A stretch of DNA of 25,626 nucleotides from a virus. The translations under genes and the position numbers were made by a program. Under the pieces are notes generated by a model that saw nothing but the letters and a program-made list of their open reading frames with translations, did no database searches and was not told the origin of the DNA. Below are positions 6,235-12,140 of this stretch, piece by piece. The stretch is from IMG/VR virus record IMGVR_UViG_3300026119_000002, positions 1-25,626 of that record; one strand, written 5' to 3'. Within the stretch, counting starts at the first letter, position 1. Each line of letters opens with the position of its first letter.

Positions 6235-6346
6235 TAGTAAGATTAACCTCTATTTTACTCGTTTTTTGCACTTTTAAACGTTCTAGCAACGTCATAGGCG
6301 GCGATTCTAAGCACATCCCATAGTCTGCTATAGTGTGTTTTCCCAT
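6224..6346 (-). CDS. Doubtful small ORF, 40 aa, in a locally GC-richer segment
   Basis: An ORF starts at ATG 6346, overlapping the upstream stop as TAATG, and ends at 6224 inside the -35 box of the next promoter. The product starts MGKHTIADYGMCLESPP. A second frame through the same bases reads THYSRLWDVLRIAAYDVART up to a stop, which looks more protein-like but has no good start codon. Either only one frame is coding, or this is a non-coding or regulatory segment. The TAATG overlap favours the first. Confidence 0.35.
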   Translation of the reverse strand: MGKHTIADYGMCLESPPMTLLERLKVQKTSKIEVNLTIDI

Positions 6347-6528
6347 TATTTGTGATTATCCTTATCTGTTTCTTTACTAATCTTTTCTACTTTATTCATA
6401 AGTCCTTTAGTTCTTTTTAATAATCTTTCAAGAATTAAACTCATTTCATTTGAAAGAAATATCATATAAACTAAACAACCCATTAAAATAATAGAGCCGA
6501 TTAAGACAACCATTTCATAATTATCCAT
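6346..6528 (-). CDS. Small single-pass membrane protein, 60 aa
   Basis: One hydrophobic segment spans about residues 6-26 (MVVLIGSIILMGCLVYMIFLS). A charged cytoplasmic-type helix follows (LERLLKRTKGLMNKVEKISKETDKD). The start ATG 6528 overlaps the end of the upstream small gene. Function unknown; the layout is a membrane anchor with a short coiled tail. Confidence 0.72.
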   Translation of the reverse strand: MDNYEMVVLIGSIILMGCLVYMIFLSNEMSLILERLLKRTKGLMNKVEKISKETDKDNHK

Positions 6529-6664
6529 ATTGTTTTTTCAACATACCACCCAACAAGTTTTCTAAACTTGTTACAACATCTTTACTCATTTGTTGCTCTT
6601 TACTATCATAATGATAAACTCTTAATATCTTTCTTAACTCTTCTATCATTTTTTCTTTGTTCAT
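6521..6664 (-). CDS. Small soluble protein, 47 aa
   Basis: The ORF starts at ATG 6664, 14 bases after the stop of the upstream gene, and overlaps the next gene by eight bases. The sequence is helical and charged (MNKEKMIEELRKILRVYHYD, then KDVVTSLENLLGGMLKKQYG) with no membrane segment. Codon use is AT-rich like its neighbours, and the fit between two genes supports it. Family unknown. Confidence 0.65.
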   Translation of the reverse strand: MNKEKMIEELRKILRVYHYDSKEQQMSKDVVTSLENLLGGMLKKQYG

Positions 6665-6677
6665 TATTTACCTTTCT

Positions 6678-7025
6678 TTATTTTCCTTGTTTTGCTTCGT
6701 TTTCTAATTGAATCATAGTATCAACCTTTGAATCTTCTGGTTCTTTACTATTTTCAACTAGAACATATTTTCCATTTGGATTTAATGCTTCTTCTTTCCA
6801 TTCTTTTACTGATTTGCCATATCTTCCAGCATAATGTTCAAAGTCTGGATTATTAACATCATCCACTGTATCTCCAACATTTGTTGAAGCGTCAGCAACA
6901 AATCCTTCTTCAACTTCTTTTAAAAGTTCTAAAGAATCCTTAGCAGTTGCCAAATCATTGTTGTCTATATTATCAATAACTGATTGTATAACATCAACTT
7001 TTGTTTCCATACCGTTTATGTTCAT
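6678..7025 (-). CDS. Acidic hypothetical protein, 115 aa
   Basis: The start ATG 7025 overlaps the upstream stop as ATGA, with GGAGG upstream in the end of that gene. The product is strongly acidic (VEEGFVADASTNVGDTVDD) with a central FEHYAGRYGKSVKEWKEE block and a helical N-terminus. No known motif. It may be an inhibitor or DNA-mimic type of acidic protein, but nothing in the sequence proves that. Confidence 0.75.
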   Translation of the reverse strand: MNINGMETKVDVIQSVIDNIDNNDLATAKDSLELLKEVEEGFVADASTNVGDTVDDVNNPDFEHYAGRYGKSVKEWKEEALNPNGKYVLVENSKEPEDSKVDTMIQLENEAKQGK

Positions 7026-7255
7026 AACGTTGTTCCTCCTATTCTTTGTCTTAAATCTTTTTTTAATATATACTCTTGCACTTCGTTTTTTCCTTTAATT
7101 AAATATTCCGCTGCTTTATATGTGTCACCTTCAATAGATAATCTTTCACTTGCAGGTAGTAATACATTACCGCACTTATCACATATACTTTTATCTTCTT
7201 TATCTACAAGATAAAAGAATTTCATTTTTTTGTATATAATACTATTTCTTACCAT
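7022..7255 (-). CDS. Small protein with one CxxC zinc-knuckle half, 77 aa
   Basis: A CDKCG motif (about residues 25-29) looks like half of a zinc knuckle, followed by a segment that resembles small bacterial C2 zinc-ribbon or Dksa-like fragments (NVLLPASERLSIEGDTYKA). The start is set at ATG 7255; an in-frame GTG three codons upstream is possible. Rich in lysine, with no membrane segment. It lies between the DUF3310 gene and the acidic protein with short overlaps on both sides. Confidence 0.7.
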   Translation of the reverse strand: MVRNSIIYKKMKFFYLVDKEDKSICDKCGNVLLPASERLSIEGDTYKAAEYLIKGKNEVQEYILKKDLRQRIGGTTL

Positions 7256-7508
7256 TTTGTTCACTTGATATTAACAATACAATATAATGTACTGCTTTAT
7301 ATAAATCTAATTTGTTTTTTCCATCTTTTTTACCATATCTCATAAGGTATTTTATTGCATTTGATAAACTAAAATCTTTGTCTATATCTAAATGTCTTAA
7401 TATATCTTGTACTTGGAAACCTTCTTTAGTAGTTGAATAATGTTTTGAATATGTACCTTTAATATATTCTAAAACTTCTTTTAATATTTTATCTTCGTTG
7501 TATTTCAT
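7242..7508 (-). CDS. DUF3310 family protein
   Basis: The block FQVQDILRHLDIDKDFSLSN, followed by AIKYLMRYGKKD and LDLYKAVHYIV (about residues 31-80), matches the pattern of DUF3310, a small phage family with a conserved AIKY..R.G.K segment. The family is common in phages; its biochemical role is not settled. AAAGGA precedes the ATG. It is 88 residues, close to the domain alone. It overlaps the small membrane ORF upstream and the zinc-knuckle gene downstream. Confidence 0.85.
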   Translation of the reverse strand: MKYNEDKILKEVLEYIKGTYSKHYSTTKEGFQVQDILRHLDIDKDFSLSNAIKYLMRYGKKDGKNKLDLYKAVHYIVLLISSEQNGKK

Positions 7509-7602
7509 TTCTTCCTTTAATTAAATCTTCTTCTGCTCTTAATTGAGTATAAAAAAATACTCCCCAAAGAATAAGTGCTATAACCATTATAATTTTTTTC
7601 AT
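7489..7602 (-). CDS. Small membrane peptide, 37 aa
   Basis: The ORF starts at ATG 7602, overlapping the upstream stop as ATGA, and runs 20 bases into the DUF3310 gene. It begins MKKIIMVIALILWGVFFYTQ, a single hydrophobic segment, followed by a charged tail (LRAEEDLIKGRNEIQRR). The GGAAG near its end serves as ribosome-binding site for DUF3310. Function unknown. Confidence 0.65.
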   Translation of the reverse strand: MKKIIMVIALILWGVFFYTQLRAEEDLIKGRNEIQRR

Positions 7603-7778
7603 AATTTTTTATCATTATTATTGTTGTTGTTATATTTCTTCCCAAATAAATCTCTTAATGCTTCAGGTACTTCGTTTTTATCTTTTGGTTTATCTCCATA
7701 ATAATAAGCAAGAAACAACCCCACTATTGTGAGGGTCATTCCTAATAAAAATAATAATAGTCCTGCTTCTAATGTCAT
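7599..7778 (-). CDS. Small membrane protein with asparagine-run tail, 59 aa
   Basis: ATG 7778 is one base from the stop of the upstream gene at 7780. Residues about 5-26 are hydrophobic (AGLLLFLLGMTLTIVGLFLA). The cytoplasmic-type tail ends with six asparagines, encoded by an AAC/AAT run, then DKKL. It overlaps the next small gene as ATGA. Together with the 37-residue ORF it forms a pair of small membrane genes before DUF3310. Confidence 0.7.
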   Translation of the reverse strand: MTLEAGLLLFLLGMTLTIVGLFLAYYYGDKPKDKNEVPEALRDLFGKKYNNNNNNDKKL

Positions 7779-7779
7779 A

Positions 7780-8220
7780 TTAAAATGGTACTGGTTCTGA
7801 TTCTGCTTTTTCTTTTACAAAATCATTTATACATTTGCCATCATCTTTAACAACTTCGCCTTTGTCATTAATGACATCGGTTTCATCTGCATAAGTAGAT
7901 AGTTCAACATCACCGTTTTCTTTAGCGTTTTCTAAACCGTCATAGTCATCATAAACTACTTTAGCAACATATTCAGTTTTACCTGAATCTGTATAGTTAG
8001 CGTCTACCATATAGGTTTCAACACCATCTTTAGTTTCAGTTAATTCTTTATTAACTTTTTCGTGATTGATTCCGCAATCACTTAATTTAGTGTCTGCTTC
8101 ATCTTGATTATTAGCAAGGCATTCTTGTTCTATGCAAAGAGTATAGTAAGTTTTCTTTTTATAAAGGTTTTTACCAATATCTTCTTTATTAACATAAATG
8201 TCTGTATCAATTTTACTCAT
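7780..8220 (-). CDS. Acidic hypothetical protein, 146 aa
   Basis: Start ATG 8220 overlaps the upstream stop as ATGA and has GAGGAGG a few bases upstream, among the strongest ribosome-binding sites in the window, suggesting high expression. The product is soluble and very acidic (KVVYDDYDGLENAKENGDVE) with four cysteines and a central TYMVDANYTDSGKTEYVAKV strand-rich region. No known family. The alternating strands and charge suggest a small beta-rich domain. Confidence 0.78.
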   Translation of the reverse strand: MSKIDTDIYVNKEDIGKNLYKKKTYYTLCIEQECLANNQDEADTKLSDCGINHEKVNKELTETKDGVETYMVDANYTDSGKTEYVAKVVYDDYDGLENAKENGDVELSTYADETDVINDKGEVVKDDGKCINDFVKEKAESEPVPF

Positions 8221-8456
8221 ATTACTGCCTCCTCTCTTAATTTTTGTACTTTACTTTGTGTTTCTTTAACAACAATATCAATCCACTCTTCAGCGTCATC
8301 TGAATCAGTGATACCTTCAAGTGCTATATTGTAATTGGTTTTTGTTAATTTGTCTAAAGCTTGCTCTTTAGTGATTTCACCGTTAGTTAAATCAACTTCA
8401 ACTTTAGATAAAAATTCAGTTGCTTGATCCCAAGCCATATTTTTTACTGCACCCAT
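8217..8456 (-). CDS. Hypothetical protein, 79 aa
   Basis: A soluble helical protein with a central TNGEITKEQALDKLTKTNYN motif that looks like helix-turn-helix packing with acidic loops. AAAGGAG precedes ATG 8456, and both ends overlap neighbours by one to four bases. It lies in the early-type unit that starts at 8887-8915. Family unknown. Confidence 0.75.
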   Translation of the reverse strand: MGAVKNMAWDQATEFLSKVEVDLTNGEITKEQALDKLTKTNYNIALEGITDSDDAEEWIDIVVKETQSKVQKLREEAVI

Positions 8457-8878
8457 TATTTGTACTCCTTTGTTAGTTGTGGATTATAGTCTTTTTTAAA
8501 GAATTGTCTACCATTAGATAGTTGACCATAATCGTTATATAAACTTTTCCAATCCTTTGTATCGCAAACATCTGGATATATGTCACCAAAAGTTTCATAA
8601 TATTCTTTTCCAAACATTATTTCTACTTTAGATGAATTTAAATCGTTTGCTGGTTTGTCTTTAGTATTTTTGTCACAATATTCTTTTAATTTTGTAAATG
8701 TAGATTCTAGTTTTGATTTCTTTTCAAGGTCTATAGGCATATTTCTATAGATTGTATTATATGAATAAAATGTATCACCATACTTTGATTCTGGATCTTT
8801 CATTTCTCTAGCATAAACTAGATTCATTGTATTCATTGATTTTTCTTTTAAATTGTTCATAGTGTTTTTCTTAATCAT
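8456..8878 (-). CDS. Hypothetical protein, 140 aa, sharing its first six codons with the sigma-like protein
   Basis: The product starts MIKKNT, identical to the first six residues of the sigma-like protein at 8961-9446, because the promoter and start region are duplicated. The rest is unrelated: a soluble protein with YGDTFYSYNTIYRNMP and a C-terminal DTKDWKSLYNDYGQLSNGRQ block, no recognised family. ATG 8878 lies only eight bases after the -10 box, so the mRNA would have almost no leader. An in-frame ATG at codon 18 (MNLVYAREM) is an alternative start but has only a poor AAAGAAA element ahead of it. Confidence 0.75.
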   Translation of the reverse strand: MIKKNTMNNLKEKSMNTMNLVYAREMKDPESKYGDTFYSYNTIYRNMPIDLEKKSKLESTFTKLKEYCDKNTKDKPANDLNSSKVEIMFGKEYYETFGDIYPDVCDTKDWKSLYNDYGQLSNGRQFFKKDYNPQLTKEYK

Positions 8879-8915
8879 ATGTGTATATTATACAGGAGTT
8901 TTATGTGGAAGTCAA
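8859..8915 (-). repeat. Duplicated promoter/start cassette, copy 1
   Basis: Bases 8859-8915 match 9427-9483 at 52 of 57 positions. The block covers the -35 box, spacer, -10 box, start codon and the first codons (MIKKNT), and the differences are concentrated in the promoter spacer. Beyond the block the two genes are unrelated. Confidence 0.92.
8887..8915 (-). promoter_or_regulatory. Sigma70 promoter almost abutting the start codon (TTGACT - 17 bp - TATAAT)
   Basis: TTGACT at 8910-8915 and TATAAT at 8887-8892 on the minus strand, spacer 17. The ATG of the downstream gene begins at 8878, eight bases after the -10 box, so transcription should start 1-3 bases before it, giving a leaderless or nearly leaderless mRNA. 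Confidence 0.9.
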
Positions 8916-8960
8916 GATAAAAATAAACTTTTTTGTTCTTGTTTTGTTCTTGTTTAATCA

Positions 8961-9446
8961 TTATGCAACTTCCAGTAGTTCTTTAAAGTCTTTACAATAG
9001 TAACTTAACTTTCTCAAAGCCTTGGCTTCAATTTGTCTTATTCTTTCTGCATTTACAGATAATTTTAAACTAACTTCTTCTAAAGTATGGTCGGTATTCA
9101 TTCCTACACCAAATCTCATTCTTAAAATTCTTTCTTCTCTAGGTGTTAAATAAGTAAGAGCTTGAGTGATTTTGTCTTTTATCTGTTTTTTTGCAATGAT
9201 ACTGTCAAAGTTGATTTCACTTATCATATTATCAGCAGCGGACATATCAGTAGATTTAAATATGGCGTCTTCTTTTTTATATTTCACTTGTTTTGTCTTT
9301 TGCATTGCAAAATATACCTTACCTTTTTCTTTTCTAAGCATAGGTCTATAATAGTTTACAGAATTGTCAAGTGAGTAAACTTTTCTTGTATAGTATCTTT
9401 TTTTAATTGTTGAGTAGGTTTGTATTATAGTGTTTTTCTTAATCAT
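8961..9446 (-). CDS. Sigma70 region 4-only protein
   Basis: Residues about 96-155 closely match region 4 of a bacterial housekeeping sigma factor of the RpoD type: LTPREERILRMRFGVGMNTD, then HTLEEVSLKLSV, then ERIRQIEAKALRKL. The first 95 residues are basic and show no region 2 motifs, and at 161 residues it is far too short for a full sigma factor. Region 4 normally binds the beta-flap of RNA polymerase and the -35 element. In the recognition helix the residue matching E. coli R584 is alanine (A133), while the E585 and R588 equivalents remain. It may redirect host polymerase, replace gp33-type function alongside a gp55 sigma, or block the host factor. It has its own promoter, part of the duplicated cassette, with no visible ribosome-binding site. 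Confidence 0.9.
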   Translation of the reverse strand: MIKKNTIIQTYSTIKKRYYTRKVYSLDNSVNYYRPMLRKEKGKVYFAMQKTKQVKYKKEDAIFKSTDMSAADNMISEINFDSIIAKKQIKDKITQALTYLTPREERILRMRFGVGMNTDHTLEEVSLKLSVNAERIRQIEAKALRKLSYYCKDFKELLEVA

Positions 9447-9483
9447 ATGTGTATATAATACAGGAGATTTTAATGGAAGTCAA
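9427..9483 (-). repeat. Duplicated promoter/start cassette, copy 2
   Basis: Partner of 8859-8915, 52 of 57 bases identical. It holds the promoter, ATG and first codons of the sigma-like gene. The -10 box differs by one base from copy 1 (TATTAT against TATAAT). Confidence 0.92.
9455..9483 (-). promoter_or_regulatory. Sigma70 promoter of the sigma-like gene (TTGACT - 17 bp - TATTAT)
   Basis: TTGACT at 9478-9483 and TATTAT at 9455-9460 on the minus strand, spacer 17. The ATG at 9446 begins eight bases after the -10 box, the same geometry as copy 1. A weak imperfect inverted repeat (AGCACT/AGTGTT) lies just upstream, around 9484-9500. Confidence 0.85.
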
Positions 9484-9539
9484 GCACTAAAAAGTGTTGA
9501 TTTTACTGACTTTTTTGATTATTTCGTTCTTGTTTTGTT

Positions 9540-10217
9540 CTAATTCCACTCTTTTTGAACCCATTTTTGTTCGGATTCGTGGGGTCTTGGGTGACCGTGA
9601 AACACAGCAATTTTAGTATTTGGTTTTTTTTCAAATGTCCATCTAGTTTTACCAAATCTAGGGTCAGTTCTACTAAACCATTTGTAAGAAAACGTCCATT
9701 CATCTGGCATAACTTTTAGGTTATCATTACCTTTTATTAGTTTTGACATCACATTTTGGTCACCTTGTAATTCCATTAGTTTAGCTTTATTTTCTAAAAA
9801 CTTACTCCATATTACTTTCGTTGCAACATCATTGTTAAATTTCATTACACTTGAATTAAACTCTTTCGTGTTAGGGTTGAAATCATTAATAACCCCAAAT
9901 GTCATATCATCACCAAACGTTGCTATTTCATCAATGTTATCTAAAATCACGATATCTAAATCCAAGTATAAGCAAGGTCCTGTTAAATGTGCCTCTTCAC
10001 TAAACAATTGTAGTTTATTCCACCAACCATCATAATCGTGGTGTTTAAACTTTCTAAAAGTAATATCTCCTTTTAGTAACTTTTGAGGTTTTACGTGGTC
10101 AGAAAAACAAATAAACTTATGAGGTACTGTTAAATGCCTTTGCACCATATTATATAACACTTGTACATAATCTAATGGATATTTTAAGCCATAATATACA
10201 CATACAACATTTATCAT
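9540..10217 (-). CDS. GT-A type glycosyltransferase, 225 aa
   Basis: The N-terminal strand MINVVCVYYGLKYP, the KFICFSD segment and the LYLDLDIVILDNIDE block with a DxD motif (D86-L-D88) indicate a GT-A fold enzyme that binds a nucleotide sugar and a metal. A downstream HGHPRP motif near residue 210 is typical of this group. It would transfer a sugar in the cytoplasm; donor and acceptor are unknown. ATG 10217 overlaps the upstream stop as ATGA. It is the last gene of the long unit, and the sigma-like gene's promoter follows. Confidence 0.87.
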   Translation of the reverse strand: MINVVCVYYGLKYPLDYVQVLYNMVQRHLTVPHKFICFSDHVKPQKLLKGDITFRKFKHHDYDGWWNKLQLFSEEAHLTGPCLYLDLDIVILDNIDEIATFGDDMTFGVINDFNPNTKEFNSSVMKFNNDVATKVIWSKFLENKAKLMELQGDQNVMSKLIKGNDNLKVMPDEWTFSYKWFSRTDPRFGKTRWTFEKKPNTKIAVFHGHPRPHESEQKWVQKEWN

Positions 10218-11026
10218 ACCATTTGACCTTGAAAAGTCTTATATGCAATACCAGTTTCTATCTCACCTATTGTAAACTGATTTTCTACTACCATTTTCAA
10301 CCATTCATTTATAGTCTTTCTTCCAGGTTTCATTGGTTTGTTTATAAACTTTAAATCTCTTGATGATACAAATGAAGCAATGTTCCTTTTATGACATATA
10401 ACAGGTACTTGATTTAAGATAGCGTCAATAGCAGCTAAACTCATATTAGTTACTAAACAATGACAATTTTTTAAATCATCCTTAATATCTTTACCCCACC
10501 ATTTGTTACCAGGTCTTGGTTTATTTCTGAATACAACTGGCTTATCAGTATATAATGCTAAATCTTTTCTTACTTGGTCTACCCATTGAGTTTGTGATAC
10601 ACCATTAATCTCATAAGTAACAGTTTCGGAAGATGGACAAATTAATATATGAGTAGTTTCACCTGTATTCCAACCCCTAAATTGAACATCTATACCTTGA
10701 CTTTCTAATTTCTGTAATCTAACACCTGGACCTACTCTACATCTAATTGTATGTAATCCACCTTTAACTATTCTAAAATAAGTCTTATCATAATCGTGTA
10801 TTTTAGGTTCTGGATATCGTGTAATTTGTTGTGTTAAATATCCAACATCAACATACCACCATTCCTCACCTTTCTCCATACACTCTTTAATATTTTTTTT
10901 ATTTTGTCCTGCTAGACCCCAAAAGAAATGTACAGGTTTATCTGTTTCAGGCCAACCTTTTTGAAAGGCAGGCCACATCTGATTGGATAAACATTTATCC
11001 CACGCTATTTTATGATAAATGTTCAT
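10214..11026 (-). CDS. Capsule-type glycosyltransferase-like protein (GT-B), 270 aa
   Basis: The C-terminal half has a Rossmann-like arrangement: CHCLVTNMSLAAIDAILNQV followed by PVICHKRN, the pattern by which capsular polysaccharide and KpsC/KpsS-type proteins recognise a nucleotide sugar. It ends with VENQFTIGEIETGIAYKTF, close to the end of the protein at 13181-14125 (ANQFTMSEIRNGTAWEHV), so the two are paralogues. The start is ATG 11026, which overlaps the upstream stop as ATGA; an in-frame TTG two codons earlier is less likely. Enzyme activity is inferred. Confidence 0.7.
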   Translation of the reverse strand: MNIYHKIAWDKCLSNQMWPAFQKGWPETDKPVHFFWGLAGQNKKNIKECMEKGEEWWYVDVGYLTQQITRYPEPKIHDYDKTYFRIVKGGLHTIRCRVGPGVRLQKLESQGIDVQFRGWNTGETTHILICPSSETVTYEINGVSQTQWVDQVRKDLALYTDKPVVFRNKPRPGNKWWGKDIKDDLKNCHCLVTNMSLAAIDAILNQVPVICHKRNIASFVSSRDLKFINKPMKPGRKTINEWLKMVVENQFTIGEIETGIAYKTFQGQMV

Positions 11027-11652
11027 TGCCAAGGTTTAAGTCCAAAGTTTTCGGAATTAACTACTTTTCCAGTTTCATTTTTGATTTTATAATTAACAGT
11101 ATCACCATAATGTAAATAAGACATTATAACATATTTTGTTCCTTTAATTGGTTTTAATCCAGCGTGTGGGTGAGTCCAAAAAGGAGGAAACATTAATAAT
11201 CTTCCTGCCTTTGGTTTAACTTTTATATTCTGCTTTGGAAGATATGTTTCACCACCTTCTTCAACATCATTAAGATATAAAATATAAACTAAAAAACGGT
11301 TTGCTGAAAGAGCACGTCTTATATCAGTGTGGATTTTAAATTCATCTTTATCATTAGGTAAATATTTTTTTATTCTTATGTTTTCCATATCAACTATTGG
11401 TGGAAAATCGCCCTTATGTATATTCAAATCTTTCATAAATTTATGCATATACATTTTCATCATAGATAAATATTTTTCTTTAGTTTCACTCCAAGGTGTA
11501 TTAAATTTATCTATATCAATTTCAGTATATTCTTTCCGTCCAGTATTAAATTTACTAATCTGGTCTTTATTCGTTTCAAAGAGTTCAATAATCTTTTTAC
11601 AATCTTCAAGTGACATTGCATTGTCATATATTTTAAAAGTATTTTCTGTCAT
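11023..11652 (-). CDS. 2-oxoglutarate/Fe(II) oxygenase, prolyl-4-hydroxylase-like
   Basis: The double-stranded beta-helix core carries the iron ligands H108-x-D110 (KIHTDIRR) and H163 (THPHAGL), with K173 ten residues on as the likely 2-oxoglutarate ligand. LYLNDVEEGGETYLP is the typical P4H strand-turn. Such enzymes hydroxylate protein proline or lysine, or small molecules; 2OG oxygenases are common in marine phages. Past the fold, residues 187-200 are NYKIKNETGKVVNS, encoded by a 44-bp sequence also present in the lipoprotein gene at 3426-4052, then a nine-residue tail. The repeat looks foreign here. Lying among glycosyltransferases, it could create hydroxyl groups for glycosylation, but this is speculative. 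Confidence 0.9.
   Translation of the reverse strand: MTENTFKIYDNAMSLEDCKKIIELFETNKDQISKFNTGRKEYTEIDIDKFNTPWSETKEKYLSMMKMYMHKFMKDLNIHKGDFPPIVDMENIRIKKYLPNDKDEFKIHTDIRRALSANRFLVYILYLNDVEEGGETYLPKQNIKVKPKAGRLLMFPPFWTHPHAGLKPIKGTKYVIMSYLHYGDTVNYKIKNETGKVVNSENFGLKPWQ
11052..11095 (-). repeat. 44-bp perfect repeat, copy 2 (in the oxygenase gene)
   Basis: Identical to 3944-3987, same strand and same frame, near the 3' end of the oxygenase gene. Identity ends sharply on both sides. It falls after the conserved beta-helix, where an added segment could be tolerated. Confidence 0.95.
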
Positions 11653-12140
11653 ATTAATAATTTTAATTTTTCAACTAATTCAATATCTATTTTAGATAGC
11701 CATTTCTCATAACTAAAAATTTCATAGTTTTTATACTTATTTGTACGGAATCTAGCCCATTTAAAATCAAATGCTACCAATTGTCCTTTATTTAATGTCA
11801 TATTACGTAAAGCTCCATTAAGTTTAAATACATTTTTATCTTTAAAAAATTTATACATTTCTAAAGTTTGACTTGCTAAATCTTTAGGTCTACTTAAATA
11901 ATGAACTTTAGTTAAATCTGGTCCATAAAAACTAGTAATAACATAATTATTACCAACTTCTAATAATTCAGGCACCCATTTACTTTTTAAACAATTAAGC
12001 CAAAAAACTTCATTTTTTAAAAGGGCAAAATTATCTTCTTCTTCATAATTAAATATCTTTTTAACTGTACCGCCTTTAACCTCAATCATCTGCGAATCCG
12101 CATATGTAGCGTTTATTTGATTTTCTATAAGTTTATTCAT
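11649..12140 (-). CDS. Kinase-like protein with degenerate active-site motifs, 163 aa
   Basis: The arrangement recalls small protein-kinase-like folds of the aminoglycoside or lipopolysaccharide kinase type: a glycine/lysine start (KGGTVKKIFNY), a hinge-like VGNNYVITSFYGPDL, then NGALRNMTLNKGQLVAFDFKWARF, which lines up with the HGDLxxxN and DFD/DFG motifs. The catalytic-loop aspartate appears to be alanine (NGAL in place of HGDL), so it may be inactive or use other chemistry. The start is ATG 12140 within the end of guaC; an upstream in-frame TTG is unlikely. It lies between GMP reductase and the oxygenase. Confidence 0.6.
   Translation of the reverse strand: MNKLIENQINATYADSQMIEVKGGTVKKIFNYEEEDNFALLKNEVFWLNCLKSKWVPELLEVGNNYVITSFYGPDLTKVHYLSRPKDLASQTLEMYKFFKDKNVFKLNGALRNMTLNKGQLVAFDFKWARFRTNKYKNYEIFSYEKWLSKIDIELVEKLKLLI

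Noticed and set aside
9484-9502. AGCACT/AGTGTT hairpin as a terminator
   Set aside because: The pairing is good only on the plus strand, which has no genes here; in the minus-strand transcript the stem has just four clean pairs.
9503-9703. 66-residue minus-strand ORF
   Set aside because: It overlaps the end of the glycosyltransferase gene in another frame, has no ribosome-binding site, and the overlapping enzyme is clearly the real product.
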